Notes: generated by a model not told the origin, from the sequence alone. 11,618 nt of DNA from JBMTVN01 sp046047235 (GCA_046047235.1 JBJOII010000132.1:1-11618), one strand, 5' to 3'; positions 1 to 6,536 are shown, numbered from the stretch's first letter. Numbers and translations: made by a program.

Positions 1-503
1 CCCCGAGCCACCAAACTGGAACGCGTCTCCGGAGCCGCCACACAATACAAATCCACCACCTGCTCCATCCACAAAGCGTGCGCCTCAAAATCAGTCACCA
101 CCGATACGGTAAAATGACGCTGACCGCGACTCCCCAAATCACCCATCACCTCCAACGGCAAATAATGGGTGCATAAAACCACATCCGGCCGAAACCGCCG
201 CATATACCGCACAAACCTCAGATTCGTCGCGCTCGCCCAGGTCCTCCGAAAACGCGTCAACTTCCTCATCGCCGCCGGATTATCCGTCTTCTTGAAAACC
301 ATCCCCCACAACTCGGGAGCATGCTCCACTAACTTCACATACCCCTGGGCATAAATATGCCGCTGCAACCGCGGAACCATCTGCAGCAAATCCACGCAAA
401 CAACCTCGTCCCCCGGATGCTCCCCACGCCAAGCCTCCTCTAAAGCCCGAGCCGCCGCCAAATGCCCGCCCCCAGCCGTAACCGTCGCAACCAGGATCTT
501 CAT
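1..503 (-). CDS. MGDG-synthase-like glycosyltransferase, N-terminal part (cut by window edge)
   Basis: The reverse strand reads openly from an ATG at 503 to the window edge, giving 167 residues without a stop. The N-terminus MKILVATVTAGGGHLAAARA has the GGGH loop (residues 11-14) typical of the N-terminal domain of monogalactosyldiacylglycerol synthase and processive diacylglycerol glucosyltransferases (GT28/MurG-like fold, MGDG_synth family). A second family-like segment is VVTDFEAHALWM at about 135-146, preceded by RPDVVLCTHYLPLE (about 105-118). Known relatives transfer a sugar from a nucleotide-sugar donor to diacylglycerol at the cytoplasmic membrane face. The C-terminal donor-binding half lies outside the window, so donor and product cannot be told. 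A weak AGGG sits about 8 bases before the start. The gene is divergent from rpmI, 147 bases away. Its codons are rich in G at third positions, unlike the + strand genes. Family assignment is fairly sure; the exact substrate is not. Confidence 0.8.
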   Translation of the reverse strand, partial: MKILVATVTAGGGHLAAARALEEAWRGEHPGDEVVCVDLLQMVPRLQRHIYAQGYVKLVEHAPELWGMVFKKTDNPAAMRKLTRFRRTWASATNLRFVRYMRRFRPDVVLCTHYLPLEVMGDLGSRGQRHFTVSVVTDFEAHALWMEQVVDLYCVAAPETRSSLVAR

Positions 504-586
504 TACCCAAACCCTGCCGCCTCCCCGCACCCCCAGCAACCCGAAATACCCCCTCCCCTTAACCCAAAGAAACCCCAAAAAACCTC

Positions 587-615
587 TTGCCCACCCCAAA
601 CCACCTCCCTATATT
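587..615 (+). promoter_or_regulatory. Candidate sigma70-like promoter for rpmI operon
   Basis: TTGCCC (587-592) and TATATT (610-615) are separated by exactly 17 bases, close to the TTGACA/TATAAT consensus. Transcription would start near 622, leaving a leader of only about 29 bases before the rpmI start. It is the best promoter-like match I saw in the spacer between the divergent glycosyltransferase and rpmI. Confidence 0.5.
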
Positions 616-622
616 TCGCGGT

Positions 623-640
623 CTTTAGGTAACCCTAGAG
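623..640 (+). promoter_or_regulatory. Leader hairpin overlapping the rpmI ribosome-binding site
   Basis: CTTTAGG (623-629) can pair with CCTAGAG (634-640) across a TAAC loop, giving 7 bp including one G-U wobble. The 3' arm includes the first three bases (638-640) of the Shine-Dalgarno sequence, so folding could reduce rpmI translation. In several bacteria L20 represses its own operon by binding the mRNA leader. Whether this small hairpin has that role is inference. Confidence 0.3.
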
Positions 641-643
641 GTG
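638..643 (+). promoter_or_regulatory. Strong Shine-Dalgarno site of rpmI
   Basis: GAGGTG is a perfect six-base match to the anti-Shine-Dalgarno complement and lies 7 bases before the ATG at 651. It fixes the rpmI start. It stands out because the other + strand genes in the window have weak or no such site. Confidence 0.65.
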
Positions 644-650
644 GACTATT

Positions 651-860
651 ATGCGTCGCGCCAGAACTCAAAAGACAAAGAAATCGGTGGCCAAGCGGTT
701 TAAAATCACGGCCAAGGGCAAAGTACTCCGTTCTAAGGCCGGACGTCGCCATCTGCTCTCCAGCAAAAACGCCAAACGCCGCCGCGCCCTCGGTGAACGT
801 GCCGTCGTCGACCCCTCCGATGCCCACCGCATCAAATTGTCGCTCCCCTTCAGTCACTAA
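651..860 (+). CDS. rpmI: Large ribosomal subunit protein bL35
   Basis: A 69-residue, very basic protein. It contains the L35 core SVAKRFKITAKGKVLRSKAG (residues 12-31) followed by RRHLLSSKNAKRRR, the expected pattern for bL35, which is normally about 60-70 residues. It is a structural component of the 50S subunit. The N-terminus MRRARTQKTKK differs from the common MPKMKTHKG form, but the start is backed by a strong Shine-Dalgarno sequence and a plausible promoter. It is followed 33 bases later by rplT, the usual partner. infC, normally just upstream, is missing; a divergent glycosyltransferase gene is there instead. Operon expression is probably under ribosomal-protein feedback as in relatives, but only a small leader hairpin hints at it here. 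Confidence 0.96.
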   Translation: MRRARTQKTKKSVAKRFKITAKGKVLRSKAGRRHLLSSKNAKRRRALGERAVVDPSDAHRIKLSLPFSH

Positions 861-893
861 TCCAATCTTCGTTAGTCAACCCTACGACATCCC

Positions 894-1265
894 ATGCGTG
901 TCACAAACTCCCCAGCTTCCCGGAAACGCCGCAAGCGCATGCTGCAGGCCGCCAAGGGCTACCGCTTCCGCCGTTCTAAACTCTATCGCTACGCCTCCGA
1001 CGCTGTCGACCACGGCCGCCAATACTCCTACCGCGATCGTCGCAACAAAAAGCGCGACTTCCGCAGCCTCTGGCAGGTCCGAATCAACGCCGCCGCCCGC
1101 GCCGCAGGCCTCACCTACAGCCGCTTCATGGAAGGCCTCAAAGCCGCCCAGGTCGGCGTCGACCGTAAGGTGCTCGCCGATATCGCCGCCACCGATAACA
1201 CCGCTTTCAACGAATTGGTGAAGGTGGCCCAAGGCGCCCTCCAAACCAAGGCGGCCAAGGCCTAA
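894..1265 (+). CDS. rplT: Large ribosomal subunit protein bL20
   Basis: A 123-residue basic protein with the full bL20 pattern: SPASRKRRKRMLQAAKGYR near the N-terminus, YRDRRNKKRDFRSLW (about 46-60), RINAAARAAGLTYSRFMEGL (about 63-82) and DRKVLADIA (about 90-98). bL20 binds 23S rRNA early in 50S assembly and in several bacteria also represses the infC-rpmI-rplT mRNA. The N-terminus RVTNSPASRKRRKR resembles Verrucomicrobiota/PVC forms. There is no Shine-Dalgarno sequence before the ATG; the preceding bases are CTACGACATCCC. Two consecutive in-frame stops (TAA TAA, 1263-1268) end the gene, and a terminator-like hairpin follows. Confidence 0.97.
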   Translation: MRVTNSPASRKRRKRMLQAAKGYRFRRSKLYRYASDAVDHGRQYSYRDRRNKKRDFRSLWQVRINAAARAAGLTYSRFMEGLKAAQVGVDRKVLADIAATDNTAFNELVKVAQGALQTKAAKA

Positions 1266-1288
1266 TAAGCCCACAAATCGCTTTCCGA

Positions 1289-1328
1289 CAAACGGGCGAC
1301 CTTACTCAAGGCCGCCCGTTTGCCTTTT
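1289..1328 (+). terminator. Terminator-like hairpin between rplT and pheS (possible attenuator)
   Basis: The arms 1289-1303 (CAAACGGGCGACCTT) and 1308-1322 (AAGGCCGCCCGTTTG) pair over 15 positions with a single A-C mismatch and an ACTC loop. They are followed by CCTTTT. The T run is short, so termination may be partial, which would lower pheST expression relative to the ribosomal protein genes. No Phe-rich leader peptide is visible, so a pheM-type attenuator is not supported. Confidence 0.7.
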
Positions 1329-1365
1329 ACCCCAAAAACCGAAACCCACACCACACCACAACACC

Positions 1366-2391
1366 ATGGCCTCTCTGCTCTCCGATCTCGACCCCCTCAA
1401 GCAGGCCGCCACCCTGGAACTCCAGGCCGCAACCGATATCCCCACCCTCGAACGCTCCAAAGGCGCCTGGATCGGCCCCAATGGAAAGTTCACCGCCCTC
1501 ATGAAACAATTGGGCTCCCTCCCCAAAGAGGAACGCCCAGCCGCCGGCAAAGCCATCAATGCCGCCAAAACGGAACTGGAAAACCTCCTCAGCCAACGCC
1601 GATCCCACCTCGCCCTCCAAGCCGCCCTCCCCAAACAACCCACCGACTTCTCCGCCCCAGGCCGCCAACCCAACCTCGGCCGACTCCACCCCCTCACTCA
1701 AACCACCGAGGATATCGTCCGATCCTTCCGTAAAATCGGCTTCGCCGTCGCCGATGGGCCCGAGATCGAGGACGAAGCCCACTGCTTCGACGCCCTGAAC
1801 ACTCCCGCCGACCACCCGGCACGCGACGCACAGGACACCTTCTACGTCGGCTCCACCTCAGCTGACCAAGACCGACCCAACACTCTCCTGCGCACCCATA
1901 CCTCCTCAGTCCAAATCCGCGTCATGGAACGCCAACCCCCGCCGATCCGCATCATCGTCCCAGGCCGGGTCTACCGACGCGATAACGCCGACGCCACCCA
2001 TAACCCCACCTTCCAGCAAATCGAAGGCCTCTACGTCGATAAAAACGTCACGGTCGGCGACCTCAAGGGCACCGTCGAATTCGTGTTCCGGGAACTCCTC
2101 GGCAAAGACGTCAGGATCCGCTTCCGCCCCCACTACTTCAGCTACACGGAACCCAGCTTCGAAATCGATTTCAGCAGCGCACTCACCCGTAAAATGGGCA
2201 AGGAATGGCTCGAAATCGCCGGCTGCGGTATGGTCCACCCCCAAGTCTTCGAAAACGTCGGATACGACCCCGAAACCTGGACCGGCTGGGCCTTCGGCTT
2301 CGGAATCGAACGTATCGCCATGATCCGCTACGCCATCCACGACATCCGGCTCTTCTACGAAAACGATACCCGCTTCCTCAACCAATTCTAA
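1366..2391 (+). CDS. pheS: Phenylalanine-tRNA ligase alpha subunit
   Basis: A 341-residue catalytic subunit of the class II PheRS, which charges tRNA-Phe with phenylalanine in the cytoplasm as an alpha2beta2 complex with PheT. An N-terminal helical tRNA-contacting arm (about 1-85) is followed by the catalytic core. Motif 1 lies around HPL (108-110) to GPE (131-133), LLRTHTSSVQ is at 174-183, motif 2 starts with GRVYRRDNADATHNPTFQQI (200-219), and motif 3 is GWAFGFGIERIAMIRY (307-322). The C-terminus DIRLFYENDTRFLNQF is typical, and the length fits the family (about 330-350). The ATG start is preceded by a purine-poor CACACCACACCACAACACC with no Shine-Dalgarno sequence. pheT follows after 18 bases. 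A terminator-like hairpin lies upstream, so control by read-through is possible. Confidence 0.98.
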   Translation: MASLLSDLDPLKQAATLELQAATDIPTLERSKGAWIGPNGKFTALMKQLGSLPKEERPAAGKAINAAKTELENLLSQRRSHLALQAALPKQPTDFSAPGRQPNLGRLHPLTQTTEDIVRSFRKIGFAVADGPEIEDEAHCFDALNTPADHPARDAQDTFYVGSTSADQDRPNTLLRTHTSSVQIRVMERQPPPIRIIVPGRVYRRDNADATHNPTFQQIEGLYVDKNVTVGDLKGTVEFVFRELLGKDVRIRFRPHYFSYTEPSFEIDFSSALTRKMGKEWLEIAGCGMVHPQVFENVGYDPETWTGWAFGFGIERIAMIRYAIHDIRLFYENDTRFLNQF

Positions 2392-2409
2392 GCCCCCCTC
2401 TCCCACCCC

Positions 2410-4872
2410 ATGAAAGTCACTCTCAACTGGCTCCGCCAACTCGTCGACTTTAACTGGTCCGCCGATGAACTCGCCGAACGCCTCACCATGCTCGGCCTCG
2501 AAGTCGAAGGCATCGAAACCCATGCCGCCGACTTCGAAGGCGTCGTCGTCGCCCAAGTCATCACCAGAGACAAACACCCCAACGCCGATAAACTCTCAGT
2601 CTGCTGCGTCAATGACGGCACCGGCGAACGCCAAATCGTCTGCGGCGCCCAAAATTTCCAGGCCGGCGATAAAGTCCCCCTCATCCTACCCGGTGCCACC
2701 CTCCCCCCCTCCCAGCCCGACGAAAAACCCTTCACAATTAAGGTCGGCAAAATCCGCGGGATCGAATCCCACGGCATGATGTGCTCCCCAAAAGAACTCG
2801 GCCTCGCCACCGATGCCGACGGCCTCCTCATCCTCAAACCCGACGCCGAAGTCGGCCAACCCTTCGCCCAATACCTCGGCCGCTCCTCCAGCGACACCGT
2901 CCTCGATCTCGAAGTCACCCCCAACCGACCCGACCTCAATAGCATCATCGGTATCGCCCGTGAAATCTCCGCCGTCACCGGCAATCCACTCCGCCTGCCT
3001 CAAGCACAACCTGAGTCCCCCGCAGATGCCCCCAAGGCCGCCGACCTGATCGACGTTCGCCTCGATGCCCCCGACCTCTGCCCCCGGTACATCGCCCGCG
3101 TCATCACCGGTGTAAAGATCGGACCCAGCCCCGATTGGCTCGTCAACGCCCTCGAAAAAGTCGGCGTGCGCTCCATCAATAACGTGGTCGATATCACGAA
3201 CTACGTGCTCATGGAAACCGGCCAGCCACTCCATGCCTTCGATTACCACCTCCTCCACAAAAATCCCGACTCCAAACCCACCATCGTCGTCCGCCGCGCC
3301 AACCGCAAGGAAACCTTCACCACCCTCGACGAACAAACCCACGAACTCTCCGAGGAAAACCTCCTCATCGCCGACGACAGCAAAGGTATCGCCCTCGCCG
3401 GTGTCATGGGCGGCGCCAATACCGAAATCAATAACAACACCACGGACGTCCTCCTCGAAAGCGCCTGGTTCCTCCCCTCCAATATCCGCCGCACCTCCAA
3501 ATCGCTCTCACTCCGTACCGACGCCTCATACCGCTTCGAACGCGGTGCAGATATCGGCATCGCCGACTACGCCAGCCTCCGCGCCGCCCAGCTCATCGTC
3601 GAGCTCGCCGGCGGCACTCTCGCCCAAGGCGCCGTCGATGCCTACCCCCAACCCTTCACCCCCAAACAAATCACGCTCCGCCACGAAAAAGCCAATGCCC
3701 TCCTCGGCCTCGAACTGGCCACCGAGGAAATGGATGGCTTCCTCGCCAGCCTCGGCCTGAAGTCCGCCCCCCGTAAACCCCGCCCAGTCGACGCACCCCA
3801 AACCCCAGCCGAACCCTCCACGTTCACCATCCCTACCTGGCGACCCGACCTCAAACGCGAGATCGACCTCATCGAGGAAATCGCCCGCCTCTACGGCGTC
3901 GATAAAATCCCCTCCACACCCCCACGCGGCGCAATCGGCTCCAACGCCTACGACGCCATCCATGACCAGCTCGCCGAAGCCCGCCATATCCTCGCCGGCA
4001 TTGGACTCCTCGAAGCCCAAGGCCAAACGCTCATCGCCGAAACCTCAGCCCGTTGGATCACAGAAACCCCCGTCCTGCTCCATAACCCCCTCAGCAGTGA
4101 CATGAACGCCCTCCGCCCCAGCCTCCTCCCCGGCCTGCTCGATTCCCTCCACCATAACGCCAGCCACCAAAACCATAACGTCCCCCTCTTCGAAGTCGGC
4201 CGCATCTTCCTGCCCGATAACACCGCCACCCGCGAAGAACGCCGCGTCGCCATCGCCATCACCGGCCAACGCTCCCAACACTTCTGGAAAGACGCCGACC
4301 AAAACGCCAATTTCGATATCTACGACCTCAAAGGTATCCTCGAATCCTTCCTCGAATTCTTCGGCCTCCGCGGTATCCAGTTCGCCCGACGTGAACAACC
4401 TACCCCGCTCCTCGTCGAAAGCGCCTCAGTCACGATCGGCGGCAAAGTACAACTCGGCGAACTTGGCCAACTCCAGCCCGCTATCGGCCAAAAACTCGAC
4501 CTCCGTCACCCGGTCTTCCTCGCGGAACTCAACCTCGACCAGCTCATTGGACGCCGCGTTACCAACCGCAACCTCAAACCCCTCCCTTCCCACCCCGCCG
4601 TCCGACGCGATATCGCCTTCGTCATCCCAGATACCATCACCCACGACCAGGTCCTCACCGCCGTCCGTAAAGCCAAACCCTCCGACCTCGAAAGCACCGA
4701 ACTCTTCGACGTCTTCCGCGGAAAAAACGTCCCGGAAAACCACAAGAGCGTCGCCTACGCCTTCACCTACCGCGCCTCAAATCGCACGCTCACCGATAAC
4801 GAGGTCAATACCCAACACAACAAAATCGTCGAACGCCTCAAACAAGACCTCTCAGCCGCGATTCGCGAGTAG
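2410..4872 (+). CDS. pheT: Phenylalanine-tRNA ligase beta subunit
   Basis: An 820-residue PheRS beta subunit, of normal length (about 790-830). Domains in order: an N-terminal segment MKVTLNWLRQLVDF, a tRNA-binding OB-fold at about 43-155 (HPNADKLSVCCV, CGAQNF), the B3/B4 editing domain at about 215-395 (GVMGGANTE at 331-339, NVVDITNYV at 258-266), B5 at about 415-498 (PTWRPDLKREIDLIEEIARL at 475-494), a catalytic-like core at about 510-715, and an ACB anticodon-binding domain at about 725-819 (SHPAVRRDIAFV). The B3/B4 domain in this family hydrolyses mischarged Tyr-tRNA-Phe. The gene lies 18 bases after pheS without a Shine-Dalgarno sequence. Its last 21 bases overlap the 3' end of the convergent ispD gene. 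Confidence 0.98.
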   Translation: MKVTLNWLRQLVDFNWSADELAERLTMLGLEVEGIETHAADFEGVVVAQVITRDKHPNADKLSVCCVNDGTGERQIVCGAQNFQAGDKVPLILPGATLPPSQPDEKPFTIKVGKIRGIESHGMMCSPKELGLATDADGLLILKPDAEVGQPFAQYLGRSSSDTVLDLEVTPNRPDLNSIIGIAREISAVTGNPLRLPQAQPESPADAPKAADLIDVRLDAPDLCPRYIARVITGVKIGPSPDWLVNALEKVGVRSINNVVDITNYVLMETGQPLHAFDYHLLHKNPDSKPTIVVRRANRKETFTTLDEQTHELSEENLLIADDSKGIALAGVMGGANTEINNNTTDVLLESAWFLPSNIRRTSKSLSLRTDASYRFERGADIGIADYASLRAAQLIVELAGGTLAQGAVDAYPQPFTPKQITLRHEKANALLGLELATEEMDGFLASLGLKSAPRKPRPVDAPQTPAEPSTFTIPTWRPDLKREIDLIEEIARLYGVDKIPSTPPRGAIGSNAYDAIHDQLAEARHILAGIGLLEAQGQTLIAETSARWITETPVLLHNPLSSDMNALRPSLLPGLLDSLHHNASHQNHNVPLFEVGRIFLPDNTATREERRVAIAITGQRSQHFWKDADQNANFDIYDLKGILESFLEFFGLRGIQFARREQPTPLLVESASVTIGGKVQLGELGQLQPAIGQKLDLRHPVFLAELNLDQLIGRRVTNRNLKPLPSHPAVRRDIAFVIPDTITHDQVLTAVRKAKPSDLESTELFDVFRGKNVPENHKSVAYAFTYRASNRTLTDNEVNTQHNKIVERLKQDLSAAIRE

Positions 4873-5535
4873 CAACTCCACGTACGCCAGGTCCGCCGGC
4901 ACAGTCACTTTGGGATTGGGCTCACGCCCCTCAACCAGCTCCACAGGCTGCCCAATCAGCTCGCACGCCGCCGTGTCGTCTGTCACCTGAATCCCCCTCT
5001 CCCTTACCTCGCTCAACCCGCGCATAATCACCTCCAACCGAAACGCCTGCGGCGTCTGCACCGCCCATAACTTCGACCGGTCCACAGTCCGCACCACCCG
5101 CCCCTCCCCGTCCGCCTCCTTAATGGTGTCCACCACCCGCTGCGCCGCCACAGCCGCCCCCACCCTGCCTGCCGCCTCCAAGGTGTCCCGAATCACCCCC
5201 TCCGACGTACACGGCCGCGCCCCATCGTGAATCGCCACCAGCTCCACCCCCTCCGAAACCGCCCTCAACCCATTCCACACCGAATCCTGCCGCTCCGCCC
5301 CACCCGCCACCAACCGATACGGCTTCCTCACCCCCATCTCGCGCCCCATCAACTCAAACTCCCCCTGCATCCCCTCCCGCACCACCAACACCACTTCCCC
5401 CACCTCGTCCAAACAGTCATACATCCACCACGTGTGTGCCACCACCGCCCGCCCCCTCACCTCCAAAAATAATTTATCCACCCCTGCCCCCATCCGCGTC
5501 CCTCTCCCCGCCGCCACAATCACAACAGAATTCAT
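4852..5535 (-). CDS. ispD: 2-C-methyl-D-erythritol 4-phosphate cytidylyltransferase
   Basis: A 227-residue protein, the usual IspD length. It makes CDP-methylerythritol from MEP and CTP, the third step of the MEP isoprenoid pathway, in the cytoplasm. Visible motifs are VIVAAGRGTRMG with DKLFLEV (residues 5-26, CTP site), LVAGGAERQDSVWNGL (75-90), VAIHDGARP (100-108, with the metal-binding Asp at 104), WAVQTPQAF (157-165), TDDTAACEL (185-193) and NPKVTVPADL (206-215). The ATG at 5535 was chosen because IspD proteins begin close to the glycine-rich loop and an AGGA lies 8 bases upstream; another ATG 9 bases earlier is possible. The frame stays open for about 160 more codons upstream, but they show no recognisable family. 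Third positions are G-rich, mirroring the C-rich + strand. No ispF is visible next to it. Confidence 0.95.
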   Translation of the reverse strand: MNSVVIVAAGRGTRMGAGVDKLFLEVRGRAVVAHTWWMYDCLDEVGEVVLVVREGMQGEFELMGREMGVRKPYRLVAGGAERQDSVWNGLRAVSEGVELVAIHDGARPCTSEGVIRDTLEAAGRVGAAVAAQRVVDTIKEADGEGRVVRTVDRSKLWAVQTPQAFRLEVIMRGLSEVRERGIQVTDDTAACELIGQPVELVEGREPNPKVTVPADLAYVELLLANRG

Positions 5536-5816
5536 GCCCCACATCCTACCCACCCACCCCAACCAGTAAATCCCAATACCCCCAACCCCAACAAACCTCA
5601 CAGCGCTTCGGTCTCTCTGATTTGCACCACCACCTCCCATATCGAATACCCCAGCTACAATATCCAGTATCCGACCCGTCGCGGGACACACCTGCCCCCA
5701 GCTACCAGCTACCGTTTCCCAGCGAGACGCACGCCCCATTCTCTCCCCTCTCCTCTCTCCCCGGCTGAAGGCCACACCGCCTTCAGCCGTACGTAATTCG
5801 CACCACACCAAACCTA
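5536..5816. other. Non-coding spacer upstream of ispD
   Basis: No gene is supported here. The reverse strand is open in the ispD frame but shows no family motif. The stretch includes AGCTACC twice in tandem (5700-5713), a polypyrimidine run on the + strand (about 5738-5760), and the perfect palindrome at 5762-5789. I could not identify a convincing promoter for ispD on the reverse strand. Confidence 0.5.
5762..5789. repeat. Perfect 11-bp inverted repeat (REP-like palindrome)
   Basis: CGGCTGAAGGC (5762-5772) and GCCTTCAGCCG (5779-5789) are exact reverse complements around a 6-base CACACC loop. No T run follows on either strand, so it is not a standard intrinsic terminator. Short, perfect, GC-rich palindromes in spacers are typical of dispersed REP-like elements. 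Copy number cannot be judged from one window. Confidence 0.6.
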
Positions 5817-5844
5817 TTGACAACTCCCGTCTGGTACATACATT
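5817..5844 (+). promoter_or_regulatory. Candidate sigma70-like promoter in the ispD-tRNA spacer
   Basis: A perfect TTGACA (5817-5822) is followed after 16 bases by TACATT (5839-5844). The predicted start is near 5851, just before the long hairpin at 5858. It faces the tRNA gene, which begins 184 bases further on. It could drive a small RNA or act as a second promoter for the tRNA. Confidence 0.4.
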
Positions 5845-5857
5845 TAACCCAACAATT

Positions 5858-5930
5858 TGATTCGGGTGGTAGTACGTTTCTTCAGCGGGGTTCCCCACCC
5901 CCACCTCCTTGGCGTCTGCTGCCCGAATCA
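5858..5930 (+). ncRNA. Candidate structured RNA (long 5' hairpin), unknown family
   Basis: Bases 5858-5872 can pair without a break with 5916-5930: 15 bp, made of 12 Watson-Crick and 3 G-U pairs, closing a 43-base loop. The outer nine pairs (TGATTCGGG with CCCGAATCA) are exact. The G-U pairs only work in RNA read from the + strand, which agrees with the + strand promoter about 7 bases before the stem. No T-tract terminator directly follows; an AT hairpin with TTTTT lies near 5963-5979. No known RNA family is recognised, and its RNA nature is inference from structure. Confidence 0.3.
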
Positions 5931-5991
5931 CCCTCTCCTCTCCCCCCTCCAATTTACGCCAAAGAAAATTCCGTTTTTCTCCAAAACATCG

Positions 5992-6021
5992 TTGACTACC
6001 AACCCCCTCCTTCACTACTTT
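5992..6021 (+). promoter_or_regulatory. Candidate promoter of tRNA-Asp
   Basis: TTGACT (5992-5997) and TACTTT (6016-6021) are 18 bases apart. Transcription would begin near 6028, about 7 bases before the mature tRNA. The bases after the -10 (GTCGGCCCC) form a GC-rich discriminator, as is common for stringently controlled stable-RNA promoters. Confidence 0.5.
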
Positions 6022-6034
6022 GTCGGCCCCTTGC

Positions 6035-6111
6035 GGGGGTGTAGCTCAATTGGTTAGAGCGCTGCCCTGTCACGGCAGAGGTTACGGGTTCGAGCCCCGC
6101 CACTCCCGCCA
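6035..6111 (+). tRNA. tRNA-Asp (anticodon GTC), CCA encoded
   Basis: A 77-base cloverleaf. The acceptor arms GGGGGTG (6035-6041) and CACTCCC (6101-6107) pair with one G-U. The D-arm is GCTC/GAGC around AATTGGTTA. The anticodon arm is CTGCC/GGCAG with loop CTGTCAC (6067-6073), giving anticodon GTC at 6069-6071. The T-arm ACGGG-TTCGAGC-CCCGC follows, then discriminator G (6108) and encoded CCA (6109-6111). G73 and GTC are the expected Asp identity elements. One oddity is an A-C mismatch at the base of the T-stem (6084 with 6100). The base before the 5' end is C, which could pair with G73 in the precursor. Confidence 0.95.
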
Positions 6112-6507
6112 CTCTTTCCCCGCAATCACCCTCCTACAACCGTAGGCCCCTCTCAACTCGTCCAGGACCTCGTCCTCGGACCACAATACCTTCCTCCCCC
6201 CCTCCCGTCGGCCAGAAACGATTCTCTATCGCTCGCCAACCTGGAGCAGGAAAACAGAAAGGACCTCCCCTCAGGCACCCCACCTTCACCGATAATATCC
6301 CAGGAGCCCCGCCGGACGCTCCAATACCAAGCTACTCACCCACGCTGTAGCCACGCCTCAAACAAGGCACACAATCTCATCTCAGTGCCCCTCTCCCCTA
6401 AATCCGCCAAATCCCAAACACCCGTCCTTCTGCCCTCCCCATCTCTTTGCCCCACAGTGTTCCTACCCCCTAACTTCTCCCTCTGCCCACACTCACCCGA
6501 AATCACG
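6112..6507. other. Long spacer between tRNA-Asp and gsp operon, no gene supported
   Basis: About 400 pyrimidine-rich bases. Short open frames exist on both strands, but none shows a recognisable motif, domain or ribosome-binding site. A bulged hairpin lies at 6160-6181 and small 5-bp hairpins at 6133-6146 and 6303-6322. A run of seven C (6195-6202 region) occurs. No clear terminator for the tRNA with a T run is visible. Confidence 0.5.
6160..6181. repeat. Bulged inverted repeat downstream of the tRNA
   Basis: GTCCAGGAC (6160-6168) pairs with GTCCT-C-GGAC (6172-6181), nine pairs with one bulged C and a CTC loop. It lies about 50 bases after the tRNA end. It could help tRNA 3' processing or termination, but no T run follows. 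Confidence 0.3.
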
Positions 6508-6536
6508 TTGACTCCACCGCATACGACACATAACGT
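6508..6536 (+). promoter_or_regulatory. Candidate promoter of the gsp operon
   Basis: TTGACT (6508-6513) and TAACGT (6531-6536) are spaced by 17 bases. The -35 is five of six to consensus; the -10 is weak. Transcription would begin near 6543, leaving about 42 bases of leader before the gspE GTG. Confidence 0.4.

Noticed and set aside
1320..1348. TTGCCT after the rplT hairpin as a -35 for pheS.
   Set aside because: No acceptable -10 lies 16-18 bases downstream.
1320..1365. Possible leader peptide for pheS attenuation.
   Set aside because: No short frame with a run of Phe codons is present between the hairpin and pheS.
4852..5535. The G-rich, differently biased codon use of ispD as a sign of horizontal transfer.
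   Set aside because: The bias is the mirror image of the + strand genes and is explained by the strand-wide C/G skew.
5861..5880. GGGTGGTAGTACG resembles the T-box antiterminator motif.
   Set aside because: There is no room for a Stem I specifier domain after the predicted start. The core match is imperfect, and no aminoacyl-tRNA synthetase or amino acid gene follows.
5536..6015. The ispD frame stays open about 160 codons upstream of the chosen start.
   Set aside because: The upstream translation shows no family motif, includes the palindrome, and G-rich strands here rarely carry stops. IspD of 227 residues is already full length.
6133..6146. CCTAC-AACC-GTAGG hairpin as a tRNA terminator.
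   Set aside because: The stem is only 5 bp and no T run follows.
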